Numbered from the stretch's first letter, positions 29,408 to 39,442 are shown. The stretch is 64,000 nucleotides of DNA from Neomicrococcus aestuarii (GCF_014201135.1 NZ_JACHDR010000001.1:558001-622000); one strand, 5' to 3'. Program-made: numbers and translations. Notes: generated by a model not told the origin, from the letters alone.

Positions 29408-30864
29408 CTGATCAGTTGGCACAGGACACTCAGGATCCTGGCGTTATCGCCGAAATCCTTGAGAAGAACCCAGAGCTTGAAGGCTTGGGAAACTATGAAT
29501 ACGGTTGGGCTGACAAGAACGACGCCGGTGCAAACGCACGCCGTGGTCTGAGCGAAGAAGTCGTCCGCGACATCTCCGGCAAGAAGAGCGAAGCTGACTG
29601 GATGCTTGATCTGCGTCTGAAGGGCTTGAAGTACTTCGAGAAGAAGCCAATGCCAACGTGGGGTGCAGACCTCTCCGGTATTGACTTCGACAACATCAAG
29701 TACTTTGTGCGCTCCACGGAGAAGCAAGCACAGTCGTGGGAAGACCTCCCGGACGATATCCGTAATACGTACGAAAAGCTTGGTATCCCCGAAGCTGAGC
29801 GCTCCCGCTTGGTTTCCGGCGTTGCCGCACAGTACGAATCTGAAGTGGTTTACCACCAGATTCGTGAAGACCTTGAAGCTCAGGGCGTCATCTTCCTGGA
29901 CACGGACACTGGTTTGCGCGAGCACCCAGAGATCTTCCAGGAGTACTTCGGCTCTGTGATCCCTGCTGGTGATAACAAGTTCGCTTCGCTGAACACGGCC
30001 GTTTGGTCCGGTGGCTCTTTCGTGTACGTCCCTAAGGGCGTCCACGTAGAAATCCCACTGCAGGCGTACTTCCGTATTAACACGGAAAACATGGGTCAGT
30101 TCGAACGCACCCTGATCATTGCTGACGAAGACTCTTACGTGCACTACATCGAAGGCTGCACGGCTCCGATCTACCAGTCTGACTCCTTGCACTCTGCCGT
30201 GGTGGAAATCATCGTGAAGAAGGGTGCTCGCGTCCGCTACACGACCATCCAGAACTGGTCCACGAACGTGTATAACCTCGTGACCAAGCGCGCCATCTGT
30301 GAAGAAGGCGCCACCATGGAATGGATCGACGGAAACATCGGCTCCAAGGTCACCATGAAGTACCCGGCTGTTTACCTGGTTGGCGAGCACGCCAAGGGTG
30401 AAACGCTGTCCATCGCCTTCGCTGGCAAGGATCAGCACCAGGACACCGGTTCCAAGATGGTTCACATCGCCCCGAACACCTCATCGTCGATCGTGGCGAA
30501 GTCCGTTGCCCGTAACGGTGGTCGTTCTGCGTACCGCGGCCTGGTTCAGGTTCGCGAAGGCGCCAAGGGTGTCAAGAACTCGGTAGTGTGTGACGCCTTG
30601 TTGGTGGACACCATTTCACGCTCCGATACCTACCCATACATCGACGTTCGTGAAGACGATGTCACCATGGGCCACGAGGCAACCGTTTCACGCGTTTCGG
30701 AAGAGCAGCTGTTCTACCTGATGTCCCGTGGTTTGGCCGAAGACGAGGCCATGGCGATGATCGTGCGCGGCTTCATTGAGCCGATTGCTCGCGAGCTTCC
30801 TATGGAATACGCGCTTGAACTCAACCGACTCATTGAACTTCAGATGGAAGGGTCGGTGGGCTAA
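29404..30864 (+). CDS. sufB: Fe-S cluster assembly scaffold SufB
   Basis: A 486-residue scaffold subunit of the SufBCD complex, on which the nascent cluster is built. The family segments [35 protein letters not shown] and [26 protein letters not shown] are present, including the Cys thought to receive sulfur. The C-terminal FEP-like [16 protein letters not shown] is also typical. The ATG overlaps the sufR stop. Codon bias is strong, as expected for an essential abundant protein. Confidence 0.97.
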   Translation: MTDQLAQDTQDPGVIAEILEKNPELEGLGNYEYGWADKNDAGANARRGLSEEVVRDISGKKSEADWMLDLRLKGLKYFEKKPMPTWGADLSGIDFDNIKYFVRSTEKQAQSWEDLPDDIRNTYEKLGIPEAERSRLVSGVAAQYESEVVYHQIREDLEAQGVIFLDTDTGLREHPEIFQEYFGSVIPAGDNKFASLNTAVWSGGSFVYVPKGVHVEIPLQAYFRINTENMGQFERTLIIADEDSYVHYIEGCTAPIYQSDSLHSAVVEIIVKKGARVRYTTIQNWSTNVYNLVTKRAICEEGATMEWIDGNIGSKVTMKYPAVYLVGEHAKGETLSIAFAGKDQHQDTGSKMVHIAPNTSSSIVAKSVARNGGRSAYRGLVQVREGAKGVKNSVVCDALLVDTISRSDTYPYIDVREDDVTMGHEATVSRVSEEQLFYLMSRGLAEDEAMAMIVRGFIEPIARELPMEYALELNRLIELQMEGSVG

Positions 30865-30866
30865 CC

Positions 30867-32195
30867 ATGACCGATGTTATTGCAGAGAAGAACATGACTA
30901 CTCACGCAAAGCCCATGATTGATGGCATGACCGAAGAGGGCGAGAAGCTCAACTCGGCGAATGTTGATATCGAGCATGCCGCAAAAGACAATCCGGCAGC
31001 GCGTCTGATCGGCAACTCCAAGGAAGCCGTCAAGCTCATGAACTCGCGTGCTGAGCGCGTGCAGAGCTTCGACGTTGCAGACTTCCCGTTGCCGAAGGGC
31101 CGCGAAGAAGAGTGGCGCTTCAGCCCTCTCAAGAAGCTTGCTCCGTTGTTCGAAGACGCCGCTACGGATGTTCAGGATGGCCAGGAAGCAGTTGATTACT
31201 CTGTTTCCGAAAACATCGCTGGCGTCACCGTTGGCACGCTCGCAGTCGGCGAAGCACCGCGCGGAACCGTCTTGGTTCCTGCGGACCGCCCGGCTGTTGT
31301 TGCTTCCAAGAACGTTGAAAACGCTCTCCACGTCAAGATCGCAGCGGATGCCGAGCTCACCGAGCCTGTCATCATCACCGCCACGGGTCAGGGCGCTGGT
31401 CGTCGCGCAAATGCGCACTATGTCCTCGAGGTTGGCACCCACGCACGTGCCGTCGTCGTACTGGATCACCGCGGCTCCGCAAATCTCACTGAAAATGTGG
31501 AAATTGTGGTGGGAGAAGGCGCCGACTTGCGCGTCGTCACCCTGCAGCAGTGGGATGACACCGCCAAGCACGCAGGACAGACGGACGCAATTGTGGGCCG
31601 CAATGCCACCTACCGTCACGTTGCCGTTTCCCTGGGTGGCGAGGTAGTTCGCTTGAACTCCAACGTTCGCTTTGCCGCCGAAGGCGCCGAAGCCGAGCTG
31701 TTCGGACTGTACTTCGCTGACGCTGGACAGCACCTCGAACACCGCAGCTTCGTGGACCACAACACTCCGCGCAACACCTCCAACGTGCTCTACAAGGGCG
31801 CACTGCAGGGTGCTGGCGCACGCACGGTATGGGTGGGCGACGTGCTCATTCAGAAGGAAGCTGAAGGCACCAGCTCCTACGAAGCCAACCGCAACCTCGT
31901 GTTGACGGACGGCGCTCGGGCGGACTCCGTTCCGAACCTCGAGATCGAAACCGGTCTCATTGAAGGTGCGGGACACGCCTCCACCACCGGCCGCTTTGAT
32001 GACGAGCACTTGTTCTACTTCATGGCTCGTGGCATCGACGAGAAGACCGCACGCCTCTTGGTAGTCCGCGGCTTCTTGAACGAAATTGTTCAGCAGATTG
32101 GTGTCGATTCAGTCGAGGAAGAGATCATTGCATCCCTCGATAAGGAATTGGAAGCCACTGACGCCGCCGCCGCTGCCGCAGCAGCCAAGGCCTAG
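30867..32195 (+). CDS. sufD: Fe-S cluster assembly protein SufD
   Basis: A 442-residue paralogue of SufB and its partner in the scaffold. The beta-helix core is recognisable, with KGREEEWRFSPL near the N-terminus and the C-terminal GRFDDEHLFYFMARGIDEKTARLLVVRGF shared with SufB. The N-terminus is longer than in many homologues; ATG codons at 30867 and 30894 both give plausible starts. The tail ends in an alanine run. It begins 2 bases after sufB. Confidence 0.95.
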   Translation: MTDVIAEKNMTTHAKPMIDGMTEEGEKLNSANVDIEHAAKDNPAARLIGNSKEAVKLMNSRAERVQSFDVADFPLPKGREEEWRFSPLKKLAPLFEDAATDVQDGQEAVDYSVSENIAGVTVGTLAVGEAPRGTVLVPADRPAVVASKNVENALHVKIAADAELTEPVIITATGQGAGRRANAHYVLEVGTHARAVVVLDHRGSANLTENVEIVVGEGADLRVVTLQQWDDTAKHAGQTDAIVGRNATYRHVAVSLGGEVVRLNSNVRFAAEGAEAELFGLYFADAGQHLEHRSFVDHNTPRNTSNVLYKGALQGAGARTVWVGDVLIQKEAEGTSSYEANRNLVLTDGARADSVPNLEIETGLIEGAGHASTTGRFDDEHLFYFMARGIDEKTARLLVVRGFLNEIVQQIGVDSVEEEIIASLDKELEATDAAAAAAAAKA

Positions 32196-32236
32196 AAGCT
32201 CACTTCACCAACTTTCAGACCTGAGGAAAGAACACA

Positions 32237-32992
<756 letters not shown>

Positions 32993-32994
32993 CA

Positions 32995-33324
32995 ATGAGC
33001 GAGACCGCACAGACACAGACTCCCTTGGAGGACCTCGAAGAGGCGCTCAAGGATGTTATTGACCCCGAACTCGGAGTCAACGTAGTGGACTTGGGCCTGC
33101 TTTACGGGCTCAAGTACGGCGAAGACGGTGCACTGCTGATCGACATGACGTTGACCACCGCAGCGTGCCCGCTCACCGATGTCATCGAAGAGCAAGTGGG
33201 CCAGTCCATTGACTCGCTCGTGGACGACTGGCGTCTGAACTGGGTATGGATGCCACCATGGGGTCCAGAGCGCATCACCGACGATGGCCGTGACCAGATG
33301 CGCGCGCTCGGTTTCAACATCTAA
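32995..33324 (+). CDS. sufT: Metal-sulfur cluster assembly factor (SufT/DUF59)
   Basis: A 109-residue MIP18/DUF59 protein that assists Fe-S maturation or transfer. The motifs DPELGVNVVDLGLLY and TTAACPLTDVIEEQV, the latter with the conserved cysteine, identify the family. It begins 2 bases after sufC and ends the operon at a strong hairpin. No cysteine desulfurase (SufS) or SufU gene lies between sufC and this gene, unlike the mycobacterial order. Confidence 0.92.
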   Translation: MSETAQTQTPLEDLEEALKDVIDPELGVNVVDLGLLYGLKYGEDGALLIDMTLTTAACPLTDVIEEQVGQSIDSLVDDWRLNWVWMPPWGPERITDDGRDQMRALGFNI

Positions 33325-33351
33325 GTTTCACCGAGTAAATAGCTCTTAAAA

Positions 33352-33396
33352 CTACTGAGGGTCGTACCGAATCTTTTCGATTCAGTACGACCCTCA
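33352..33396. terminator. 20-bp bidirectional hairpin between sufT and a metallopeptidase gene
   Basis: 33352-33371 pairs with 33377-33396 across a 5-base T-rich loop, with a single mismatch, 27 bases after sufT and 35 before the end of the convergent metallopeptidase gene. Likely terminator for both. Confidence 0.85.
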
Positions 33397-33431
33397 GTTG
33401 TGTTCTGACTGTAATGCAGGTTTTCGAAGCT

Positions 33432-34343
33432 CTAGGCGGGGTTGTTCAAATCGCTAGCTTCGAGGGTGTTGCACTTGTTGATGTCGCCCGTCTGGTAGCC
33501 CTGGAGGAACCACGCTTGACGCTGGGCGGCAGAACCGTGGGTCCATGCCTCTGGCATCACGCGACCGGTGGAGGCTTCCTGAATGCGGTCATCGCCAACA
33601 GCCTGCGCGGCTGAGAGAGCGGACTGCAAGTCTGCCTTGGTGAAGGGCTCCAAGAAAGTATTGCCGCTCTCATCCTTGGTCTCGGAAGCGTAAGAAGCCC
33701 AGAGGCCTGCAAAGCAGTCGGCCTGCAACTCAACGCGGACGGCGCCGGAGGTTGGGCCAGTGCCACCCTGCTGTGAGTACTGCAACGTGCCGATTTCATT
33801 CTGAATGTGGTGACCGTACTCGTGTGCCACGACGTACTCCTCGGCCAAAGCCCCACCGTCTGCGCCGAAGCGATCGCGGAGCAAATCAAAGAATCCCACA
33901 TCGAAGTATCCGGTCTGGTCTGCTGGGCAGTAGAACGGTCCCACGTCTGAGGAAGCTTGGCCACATCCGGTGTTCACGGCGTCAGCGAAAATCTCTACCT
34001 CGGGATCAGCGTGCTCGACGCTGTACTTATCGAGGTAGGGACCCCAGAACGCGTCGAGGCTCTGAACCGTGCCGATAATGCGGCAGTCAGAACGCTGGTC
34101 CGCATCTGCACCGGTTTGGCAGTCCGCGCTCTGAGCGCCCTCGGTGCCTTGGGATTGCTGGGTCGTGGAAGAGGTGGAGCCACCCAGACCAAGATCCGTG
34201 AGGATCTGGGGGTTGATTCCAAAAAGGGCGGCAAGCAGAACTACCAGAATTCCGCCGCCACCGGCTGCGATTTTTCCGCCAGAACGACCACGCGAATCGC
34301 GGACACGTCCCGGGTCAAGTTGTGCGTTGTCATTGAAGCTCAT
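33432..34343 (-). CDS. Neutral zinc metallopeptidase (YpfJ/PF04228 family)
   Basis: A 303-residue membrane-anchored putative zinc peptidase. A cytoplasmic N-terminus of about 23 residues is followed by one membrane helix (IAAGGGGILVVLLAALFGI), a Ser/Thr/Gln-rich linker, then the catalytic domain with VVAHEYGHHIQ (HExxH) and the downstream VELQADCFAGLWAS glutamate. The enzyme would face the outside. Physiological substrates are unknown. It converges on sufT and diverges from the ABC-F gene. Confidence 0.9.
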   Translation of the reverse strand: MSFNDNAQLDPGRVRDSRGRSGGKIAAGGGGILVVLLAALFGINPQILTDLGLGGSTSSTTQQSQGTEGAQSADCQTGADADQRSDCRIIGTVQSLDAFWGPYLDKYSVEHADPEVEIFADAVNTGCGQASSDVGPFYCPADQTGYFDVGFFDLLRDRFGADGGALAEEYVVAHEYGHHIQNEIGTLQYSQQGGTGPTSGAVRVELQADCFAGLWASYASETKDESGNTFLEPFTKADLQSALSAAQAVGDDRIQEASTGRVMPEAWTHGSAAQRQAWFLQGYQTGDINKCNTLEASDLNNPA

Positions 34344-34533
34344 GTGAAAAGAGTAACTGTGAATGCGCTTAAGTAGCGTCTCTTTCTAAAATTCGGCCTA
34401 CGTCGAGTGCCGCAAACGGCATTGTGGGTGGTTTCGCGCGACTACGGGAACGATAAATGAGCGCGCGGACGTGTGATCCACCACTCGCGGACCCTAGCGG
34501 GACTCATCGCCGGTAGAATAGACAGGTTGACTT

Positions 34534-34545
34534 CCTTTCGAAAGG
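34534..34545. promoter_or_regulatory. Palindrome covering the ABC-F ribosome binding site
   Basis: CCTTTCGAAAGG is a perfect 12-base palindrome whose right half is the GAAAGG ribosome binding site six bases before the GTG at 34552. A TAGAAT -10-like hexamer is at 34514-34519. Confidence 0.4.
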
Positions 34546-34551
34546 CTCATT

Positions 34552-36153
34552 GTGATTTCCGTTTCCGGCTTGGAGCTACGCGCAGGCGCGCGATTGTTGA
34601 TGGAGGATGTGTCCTTCCGCATCGACAAGGGCGACAAAATCGGTCTCGTGGGCCGCAATGGCGCCGGTAAGACCACTCTTACTCGCGTGCTCGCGGGGGA
34701 GGGCCAAGCCGCTAACGGCACCGTGACCCGCAGCGGCACTTTGGGCTACTTGCCGCAGGATCCTCGCACCCCTGACATGGAGCAGCTGGGTCGCGACCGC
34801 ATCCTTTCAGCGCGTGGCCTAGACCGCGTGGTGCGCGATCTCAAGCAAGCGCAAACGGACATGGCCAGCGAAGATCCGGACGTTCAAAACAAGGCGATGC
34901 GCCGTTACGATCGCTTGGAAGCAGAGTTCTTGGCTGGTGGCGGATACGCCGCTGAGTCTGAAGCTGCCACCATTTGTGCGAACCTTGCCTTGGATGACCG
35001 CATTCTGGAACAGCCGCTCAAGACTCTCTCCGGCGGACAGCGTCGCCGTGTTGAACTCGCGCGCATCTTGTACGCGAACGCCGACACGCTTCTGTTGGAC
35101 GAACCCACCAACCACTTGGACGCAGATTCCATCGCCTGGTTGCGTGAATTCTTGAAGAATCACCAGGGCGGGCTGATCGTGATTTCCCACGACACCGACC
35201 TGCTGGAAGCCACCGTCAACAAGGTGCTGCACCTTGACGCCAACCGCGGCGAAATCGACGTGTACAACATGGACTGGAAGCGCTACTTGATGCAGCGCGA
35301 AACCGATGAGCGTGCCCGTAAGCGCGAACGCGCGAACACGGAAAAGAAGGCTCAGGTTCTCATGGATCAGGCCAACAAGATGCGCGCAAAGGCTACCAAG
35401 GCTGTGGCTGCTCAGAGCATGATCAAGCGCGCCGAAAAGATGCTCGCTGGACTTCAAGAAGAGCGTCAAACGGATCGCGTGGCAGCGTTGCGCTTCCCCG
35501 ATCCAGCGCCGTGTGGAAAGACCCCGCTCATGGCGGAGGGCCTTTCCCGGTCCTACGGCTCGCTGGAGATCTTCACGGACGTTGATCTCGCAATCGACCG
35601 CGGTTCCCGTGTGGTCATCCTGGGCCTCAATGGCGCCGGCAAGACCACCTTGCTGCGCATGTTGGCAGGCGTTGATAAGCCGGATACCGGTCAGCTGATC
35701 GCAGGTCACGGCCTCAAGATCGGCTACTACGCTCAGGAACACGAAACCCTAGACCACGACCGCACGGTTCTGGAAAACATGCGCTCGGCTGCACCTGCCC
35801 ACCTTGGCGACGCGGACGTCCGCGGCATTCTGGGTTCGTTCATGTTCACCGGTGATGACGTGGACAAGCCAGCTGGAGTCCTCTCCGGTGGTGAAAAGAC
35901 CCGTCTCGCCTTGGCGACCATCGTGGCTTCGAGCGCTAACGTTTTGCTCCTCGATGAGCCAACGAACAACCTTGACCCGGCTTCGCGTCACGAGATCCTT
36001 GGCGCACTGCGAACCTACACAGGTGCCGTAGTGATGGTCAGCCACGATGAAGGCGCCGTTCAGGCCTTGAACCCCGAGCGCGTGGTGCTCTTGCCGGATG
36101 GCGCGGAGGACCTGTGGAACGACGATTACCTTGATCTGGTGACGCTCGCGTAG
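34552..36153 (+). CDS. ABC-F family ATP-binding protein
   Basis: A 533-residue soluble protein with two ABC domains and no membrane segments, so a ribosome-acting ABC-F factor rather than a transporter. Domain 1 has GRNGAGKTT (34-42) and LSGGQRRRVELAR; domain 2 has GLNGAGKTT and LSGGEKTRLALA. The two are joined by a charged helical P-site-tRNA-interacting linker rich in Arg/Lys (QRETDERARKRERANTEKKAQ). It could relieve ribosome stalling or give antibiotic tolerance; the subfamily cannot be fixed by eye. It ends 9 bases from the convergent SURF1 gene. Confidence 0.9.
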   Translation: MISVSGLELRAGARLLMEDVSFRIDKGDKIGLVGRNGAGKTTLTRVLAGEGQAANGTVTRSGTLGYLPQDPRTPDMEQLGRDRILSARGLDRVVRDLKQAQTDMASEDPDVQNKAMRRYDRLEAEFLAGGGYAAESEAATICANLALDDRILEQPLKTLSGGQRRRVELARILYANADTLLLDEPTNHLDADSIAWLREFLKNHQGGLIVISHDTDLLEATVNKVLHLDANRGEIDVYNMDWKRYLMQRETDERARKRERANTEKKAQVLMDQANKMRAKATKAVAAQSMIKRAEKMLAGLQEERQTDRVAALRFPDPAPCGKTPLMAEGLSRSYGSLEIFTDVDLAIDRGSRVVILGLNGAGKTTLLRMLAGVDKPDTGQLIAGHGLKIGYYAQEHETLDHDRTVLENMRSAAPAHLGDADVRGILGSFMFTGDDVDKPAGVLSGGEKTRLALATIVASSANVLLLDEPTNNLDPASRHEILGALRTYTGAVVMVSHDEGAVQALNPERVVLLPDGAEDLWNDDYLDLVTLA

Positions 36154-36162
36154 GGGAAATCC

Positions 36163-37050
36163 CTACGAGAGATTCTCCTCAATCCAACGATCTTCAGCTT
36201 CTTCATCGGTGAGTTTGCCGTCGCGTCGCGCCTTAGTGGGTTTGCGCCGCGCCCGGTAGGCCGAGTGGACCACAGGTGCTTCTTCGCCGCGAGCCTCGGC
36301 TTCTTCCTGCGCTTCTTTGTCCTCGCGGTTGATGCGCGCTTGCTGGCGCGCTGCATAACCCAAGGCAATAAACGCTAGGACGCCAAAGGCAAACCACTGC
36401 GCGGCGTAGGACAAGTGCGTACCCTCACTGGTCTCAGGCTTCGGCAAGGATTCGGGCATGGTGGCCACAGCGGGATCCTCCGAGACCAAGACTCCGTAGG
36501 CGCCGGTCTCAAGGTCCAGACCGGTGAGCTCCGCGAGCTTGGGGAGTTCAATGGAGGCGATCTGGCCTTCCGGTGCATCGCGCGGTACGGAAGGTTCGCC
36601 CTCCTTGGCACGCACCACCACGGTCACGGTTCCGCTTGGCGGTGCAGGTACGGTGTCAGGCTGGCCAGCCGTTTGATTACCGATGGGCAACCAGCCGCGG
36701 TCCACCGCAATGATGGTGCCGTCGGTGGTTTGGAAAGGAACTAGAACTTCGTAGCCCGGGCTACCGTCCAGAGGACGGTTCCGCACCAGGGTCGTTTGAT
36801 CGGTGAGATACGTTCCCCGCAATTGCACGGGAGTCCACTTCTTGTCCGCAGGCAGCGTCTCGAAGATCGTGGGTACCGCGCTGAGCGCTATGGGCTCGGC
36901 GTTGTAGTTATTCTCGATCTTCTGAATTTCGGCAACCACGGAGTTGCGGCGGTCTAGTTGCCAGTTTCCCAAGCTCACGAAAATGGCGGTGAGAATGCAC
37001 ACCAGAATGAGCCAGCCAAACCATCGGGTCGATATTAAGAACCGGTACAC
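36163..37050 (-). CDS. SURF1 family cytochrome oxidase biogenesis protein
   Basis: A 295-residue membrane protein that helps assemble haem-copper oxidase. It has the SURF1 plan: an N-terminal helix (WFGWLILVCILTAIFVSLGNWQ, residues ~10-31), a periplasmic-type domain with the motif LVRNRPLDGSPGYEVLVPF and VDRGWLP, and a second helix (WFAFGVLAFIALGYAA). The cytoplasmic tail is long, charged and actinobacterial. It follows directly on an 86-residue gene whose stop abuts this ATG. Confidence 0.93.
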   Translation of the reverse strand: MYRFLISTRWFGWLILVCILTAIFVSLGNWQLDRRNSVVAEIQKIENNYNAEPIALSAVPTIFETLPADKKWTPVQLRGTYLTDQTTLVRNRPLDGSPGYEVLVPFQTTDGTIIAVDRGWLPIGNQTAGQPDTVPAPPSGTVTVVVRAKEGEPSVPRDAPEGQIASIELPKLAELTGLDLETGAYGVLVSEDPAVATMPESLPKPETSEGTHLSYAAQWFAFGVLAFIALGYAARQQARINREDKEAQEEAEARGEEAPVVHSAYRARRKPTKARRDGKLTDEEAEDRWIEENLS

Positions 37051-37311
37051 CTAGGACTGGTTTCCTTCCGTCACGTGCGGTGCGTCAAATGGCACCACTT
37101 CCTTCAGCATGCCGCGCTGGCGCAAGTACTCGGCTAACCATTCTTGGTGTTCCGCGCACGCTAGCCACACCTTGCGGCGTTCGGGCGTGTGAATTTTGGG
37201 GTTGTTCCACAGAATTTGGTACGACGCCGCAGCTCGGCAACCCTTGCGGCTACACTTTTCGGGGGCTGCAGAGGGCGCGCCAAGGCTTCCGAGGATATCG
37301 AATGAACTCAT
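37051..37311 (-). CDS. Small conserved actinobacterial protein with a CCCH-like metal site
   Basis: An 86-residue protein of unknown function. C20, C25, C52 and H55 (EKCSRKGC... CAEHQEW) are spaced like a small zinc-binding site, and the middle is basic (NPKIHTPERRKVW). It overlaps the upstream DUF3099 gene as ATGA and abuts SURF1 downstream, so the three form one operon. That context suggests a role near the membrane or in oxidase biogenesis. Confidence 0.8.
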   Translation of the reverse strand: MSSFDILGSLGAPSAAPEKCSRKGCRAAASYQILWNNPKIHTPERRKVWLACAEHQEWLAEYLRQRGMLKEVVPFDAPHVTEGNQS

Positions 37312-37721
37312 GCCGCGTACCTTTCCTTAGCGTTCGATTCTTTCGCTTGCTGCTCGTCGCCGCTATCCGGTGACCCAATTAACTCGCCTTCGAGTATGTC
37401 CCGAGCTGCGTCGTCGTCCTGTGAAGGAATGTCATCCATGAACTGAGCTGTGCGGCCCTCCGGCATCACGCTGGGACGGCCATTGGCAATGATCACCGCA
37501 AAATAGGGGAGCACGACGGCCGCAACGAGGCAAAGGATCTGGAGCCAACCCTGAACGAAGAACGCCAGAATAAAGCAGAGCACGCGGACGCCCATTGAAA
37601 CACTGTACTTGACGATGCGTGAGTGCTCGTCGATTGAGGCCCCGGGGCGCGCATCAGTAATGAGAAAAGCCGGTTCTTGATCGGCTGAGCGCGCACGTCT
37701 CGCTCTCAAAATTCTGTTCAT
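37308..37721 (-). CDS. DUF3099 family membrane protein
   Basis: A 137-residue protein with two adjacent hydrophobic helices (VRVLCFILAFFVQGWLQILCLVAAVVLPYFAVIIAN) between a basic N-terminus and an acidic C-terminal tail; function unknown. The ATG at 37721 is preferred because GGAAGG lies three bases upstream; an in-frame ATG at 37754 would add 11 residues. The acidic tail (SQDDDAARD) is encoded by a variant of the dispersed motif. It diverges from fabG. Confidence 0.8.
   Translation of the reverse strand: MNRILRARRARSADQEPAFLITDARPGASIDEHSRIVKYSVSMGVRVLCFILAFFVQGWLQILCLVAAVVLPYFAVIIANGRPSVMPEGRTAQFMDDIPSQDDDAARDILEGELIGSPDSGDEQQAKESNAKERYAA
37401..37421. repeat. Variant dispersed motif in the DUF3099 gene (copy i)
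   Basis: A 21-base stretch ending in GCGTCGTCGTCCTG is identical to 56611-56631 in the YeiH-family gene 19 kb away. The core is AGGACGACGACGC on the other strand. Confidence 0.6.
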
Positions 37722-37853
37722 GGCCCTTCCAATGTTGGGTATCCATTGTCTCACTCTCTTAACCCCGGTGCACTTTCACCACGGTGGAAGTCCTCAACTT
37801 GTAGGATGGCTCAGTGAATCGCCGCGTCGGTGCGGTGGCAAGAGGAGGAAATT

Positions 37854-38579
37854 GTGGCTAACGAGCAAGAGCAAACCGGACGTAGCGTCCTCGTCACTGG
37901 TGGTACCCGCGGGATTGGTCTCGCCATTGCCCAAGCATTCCTTGCCAACGGTGACAAGGTGGCAGTGACGTACCGCTCGGGAGAAGTCCCTGAAGGGATG
38001 TTGGGCGTCAAGGCCGATGTCACGGATGCCGAATCAATTGACGCAGCGTTCACGGAGGTAGAAGCGCAGCACGGGCCAGTAGAAGTTTTGGTGGCCAATG
38101 CCGGTGTCACTAAGGACACGTTGCTGCTTCGCATGAGCGAAGAGGACTTCACCTCAGTGATTGATACGAATCTCACCGGTGCTTTCCGCGTGGTCAAGCG
38201 TGCCTCCAAGGGCATGATCCGCCTCAAGAAGGGCCGCGTTGTGCTCATCTCTTCGGTGGTTGGCCTTTTGGGTTCCGCTGGACAGATCAACTACGCAGCT
38301 TCTAAATCTGGCCTGATTGGCATCGCTCGTTCGCTGACGCGTGAACTGGGCTCTCGTGGAATCACCGCCAACGTGGTGGCTCCCGGTTACATCGATACGG
38401 ATATGACCGCCGCTCTGCCGGAGGACATGAAGAAGCAGTACATGCAGTCCATTCCAGCTGGCCGCTTTGCAGACCCCTCCGAGGTCGCCAACGTGGTGCG
38501 CTGGCTCTCCAGCGACGAAGCAGCCTACATTTCCGGCGCTGTCATCCCCGTGGATGGCGGTTTGGGCATGGGGCACTAA
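37854..38579 (+). CDS. fabG: 3-oxoacyl-ACP reductase FabG (SDR family)
   Basis: A 241-residue short-chain dehydrogenase for the ketoreduction step of fatty acid elongation. The NADP motif is TGGTRGIGLA, the NAG motif is VANAGVT, and the catalytic set is SSVVGLLGSAGQINYAASKSG (Ser, Tyr-x3-Lys). The GTG at 37854 follows GAGGAGGAAATT; an ATG at 37830 would overlap this ribosome binding site. A second SDR gene follows after 86 bases. Confidence 0.92.
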   Translation: MANEQEQTGRSVLVTGGTRGIGLAIAQAFLANGDKVAVTYRSGEVPEGMLGVKADVTDAESIDAAFTEVEAQHGPVEVLVANAGVTKDTLLLRMSEEDFTSVIDTNLTGAFRVVKRASKGMIRLKKGRVVLISSVVGLLGSAGQINYAASKSGLIGIARSLTRELGSRGITANVVAPGYIDTDMTAALPEDMKKQYMQSIPAGRFADPSEVANVVRWLSSDEAAYISGAVIPVDGGLGMGH

Positions 38580-38665
38580 GCGAACCCCCGCCCCACATTG
38601 TGGTTTTAGTTTGAGAACATCGGCTGTGTGAGCGGCCACCAACAACTTTGGAAAGAAGGTCCTCC

Positions 38666-39421
38666 GTGGGTTCACTCGAAGGAAAGTCCGCCATTGTCAC
38701 CGGTTCCTCCCGTGGCATCGGCGCCGACACCGCTAAGCTCCTCGCCGCAGACGGCGCGGGCGTGGTCATCAACTACCGTCAGAAGGCACCTCGCGCCAAC
38801 AAGGTCGTCAAGGAGATTACCGAGGCTGGCGGCCGCGCCGTAGCCGTGGGCGCTGACCTCACCACGGCAGAGGGCGCTCAGGCGCTCGTCGACGCAGCCG
38901 TGGAGAATTTCGGCGGACTCGACATTCTAGTTCTTAACGCTTCCGGCGGCATGGAATCTGGCATGGGCGATGACTACGCGTTGCGTTTGAACCGTGACGC
39001 TCAGGTGGGAATGGTTCAAGCCGCGCTTCCTGCCATGAAGAACGGCGGCCGCATTGTGTTTGTGACCAGCCACCAGGCTCACTTCATTGACAAGGTATCC
39101 ACCATGGACGCTTACGAGCCCGTTGCGCGCTCCAAGCGCGCTGGCGAAGTTGCGCTCCGTGACATGGTTCCTTCCCTTCAAGAATCCGGCGTAAGTCTTG
39201 TGGTGGTATCCGGAGACATGATCGAAGGCACCATCACCGCAACGTTGCTGGACCGCGCAGAGCCGGGCGCCATCGAAGCCCGACGCGAGGCCGCTGGCAA
39301 GCTCTACTCGGTAGAAGAGTTCGCGGCCGAGGTGGCTGCGATGGTCACTGCTGACGTCGAATCCGGCCACACCGAATACGTGGGCGGCGCAGAAGACTTC
39401 TTGAAGCAGCACGGGAACTAA
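38666..39421 (+). CDS. SDR family protein with FabI-like Tyr-x6-Lys spacing (possible enoyl-ACP reductase)
   Basis: A 251-residue short-chain dehydrogenase. The cofactor motif is the classical GSSRGIG (13-19), but the active site reads Y150-EPVARS-K157: Tyr and Lys are seven positions apart, the spacing of FabI/InhA enoyl reductases, not the usual four. S135 (FVTSHQ) is in the Ser position. It follows fabG on the same strand, as inhA follows fabG1 in mycobacteria. The GTG at 38666 has AAGAAGG upstream. Enoyl-ACP reduction is my inference; a ketoreductase-like SDR is the alternative. A hairpin terminator follows. Confidence 0.7.
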   Translation: MGSLEGKSAIVTGSSRGIGADTAKLLAADGAGVVINYRQKAPRANKVVKEITEAGGRAVAVGADLTTAEGAQALVDAAVENFGGLDILVLNASGGMESGMGDDYALRLNRDAQVGMVQAALPAMKNGGRIVFVTSHQAHFIDKVSTMDAYEPVARSKRAGEVALRDMVPSLQESGVSLVVVSGDMIEGTITATLLDRAEPGAIEARREAAGKLYSVEEFAAEVAAMVTADVESGHTEYVGGAEDFLKQHGN

Positions 39422-39442
39422 TAAAATCGCACAATCACAGCA

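Noticed and set aside
29179-30465. 428-codon minus-strand frame opposite sufR/sufB
   Set aside because: A complementary-strand shadow produced by the codon bias of sufB; no family resemblance and no ribosome binding site.
31450-31462. CGTCGTCGTACT inside sufD as another motif copy
   Set aside because: It codes for Val-Val-Val-Leu in a strand of the SufD core and lacks the leading G, so it may be ordinary coding and was not counted.
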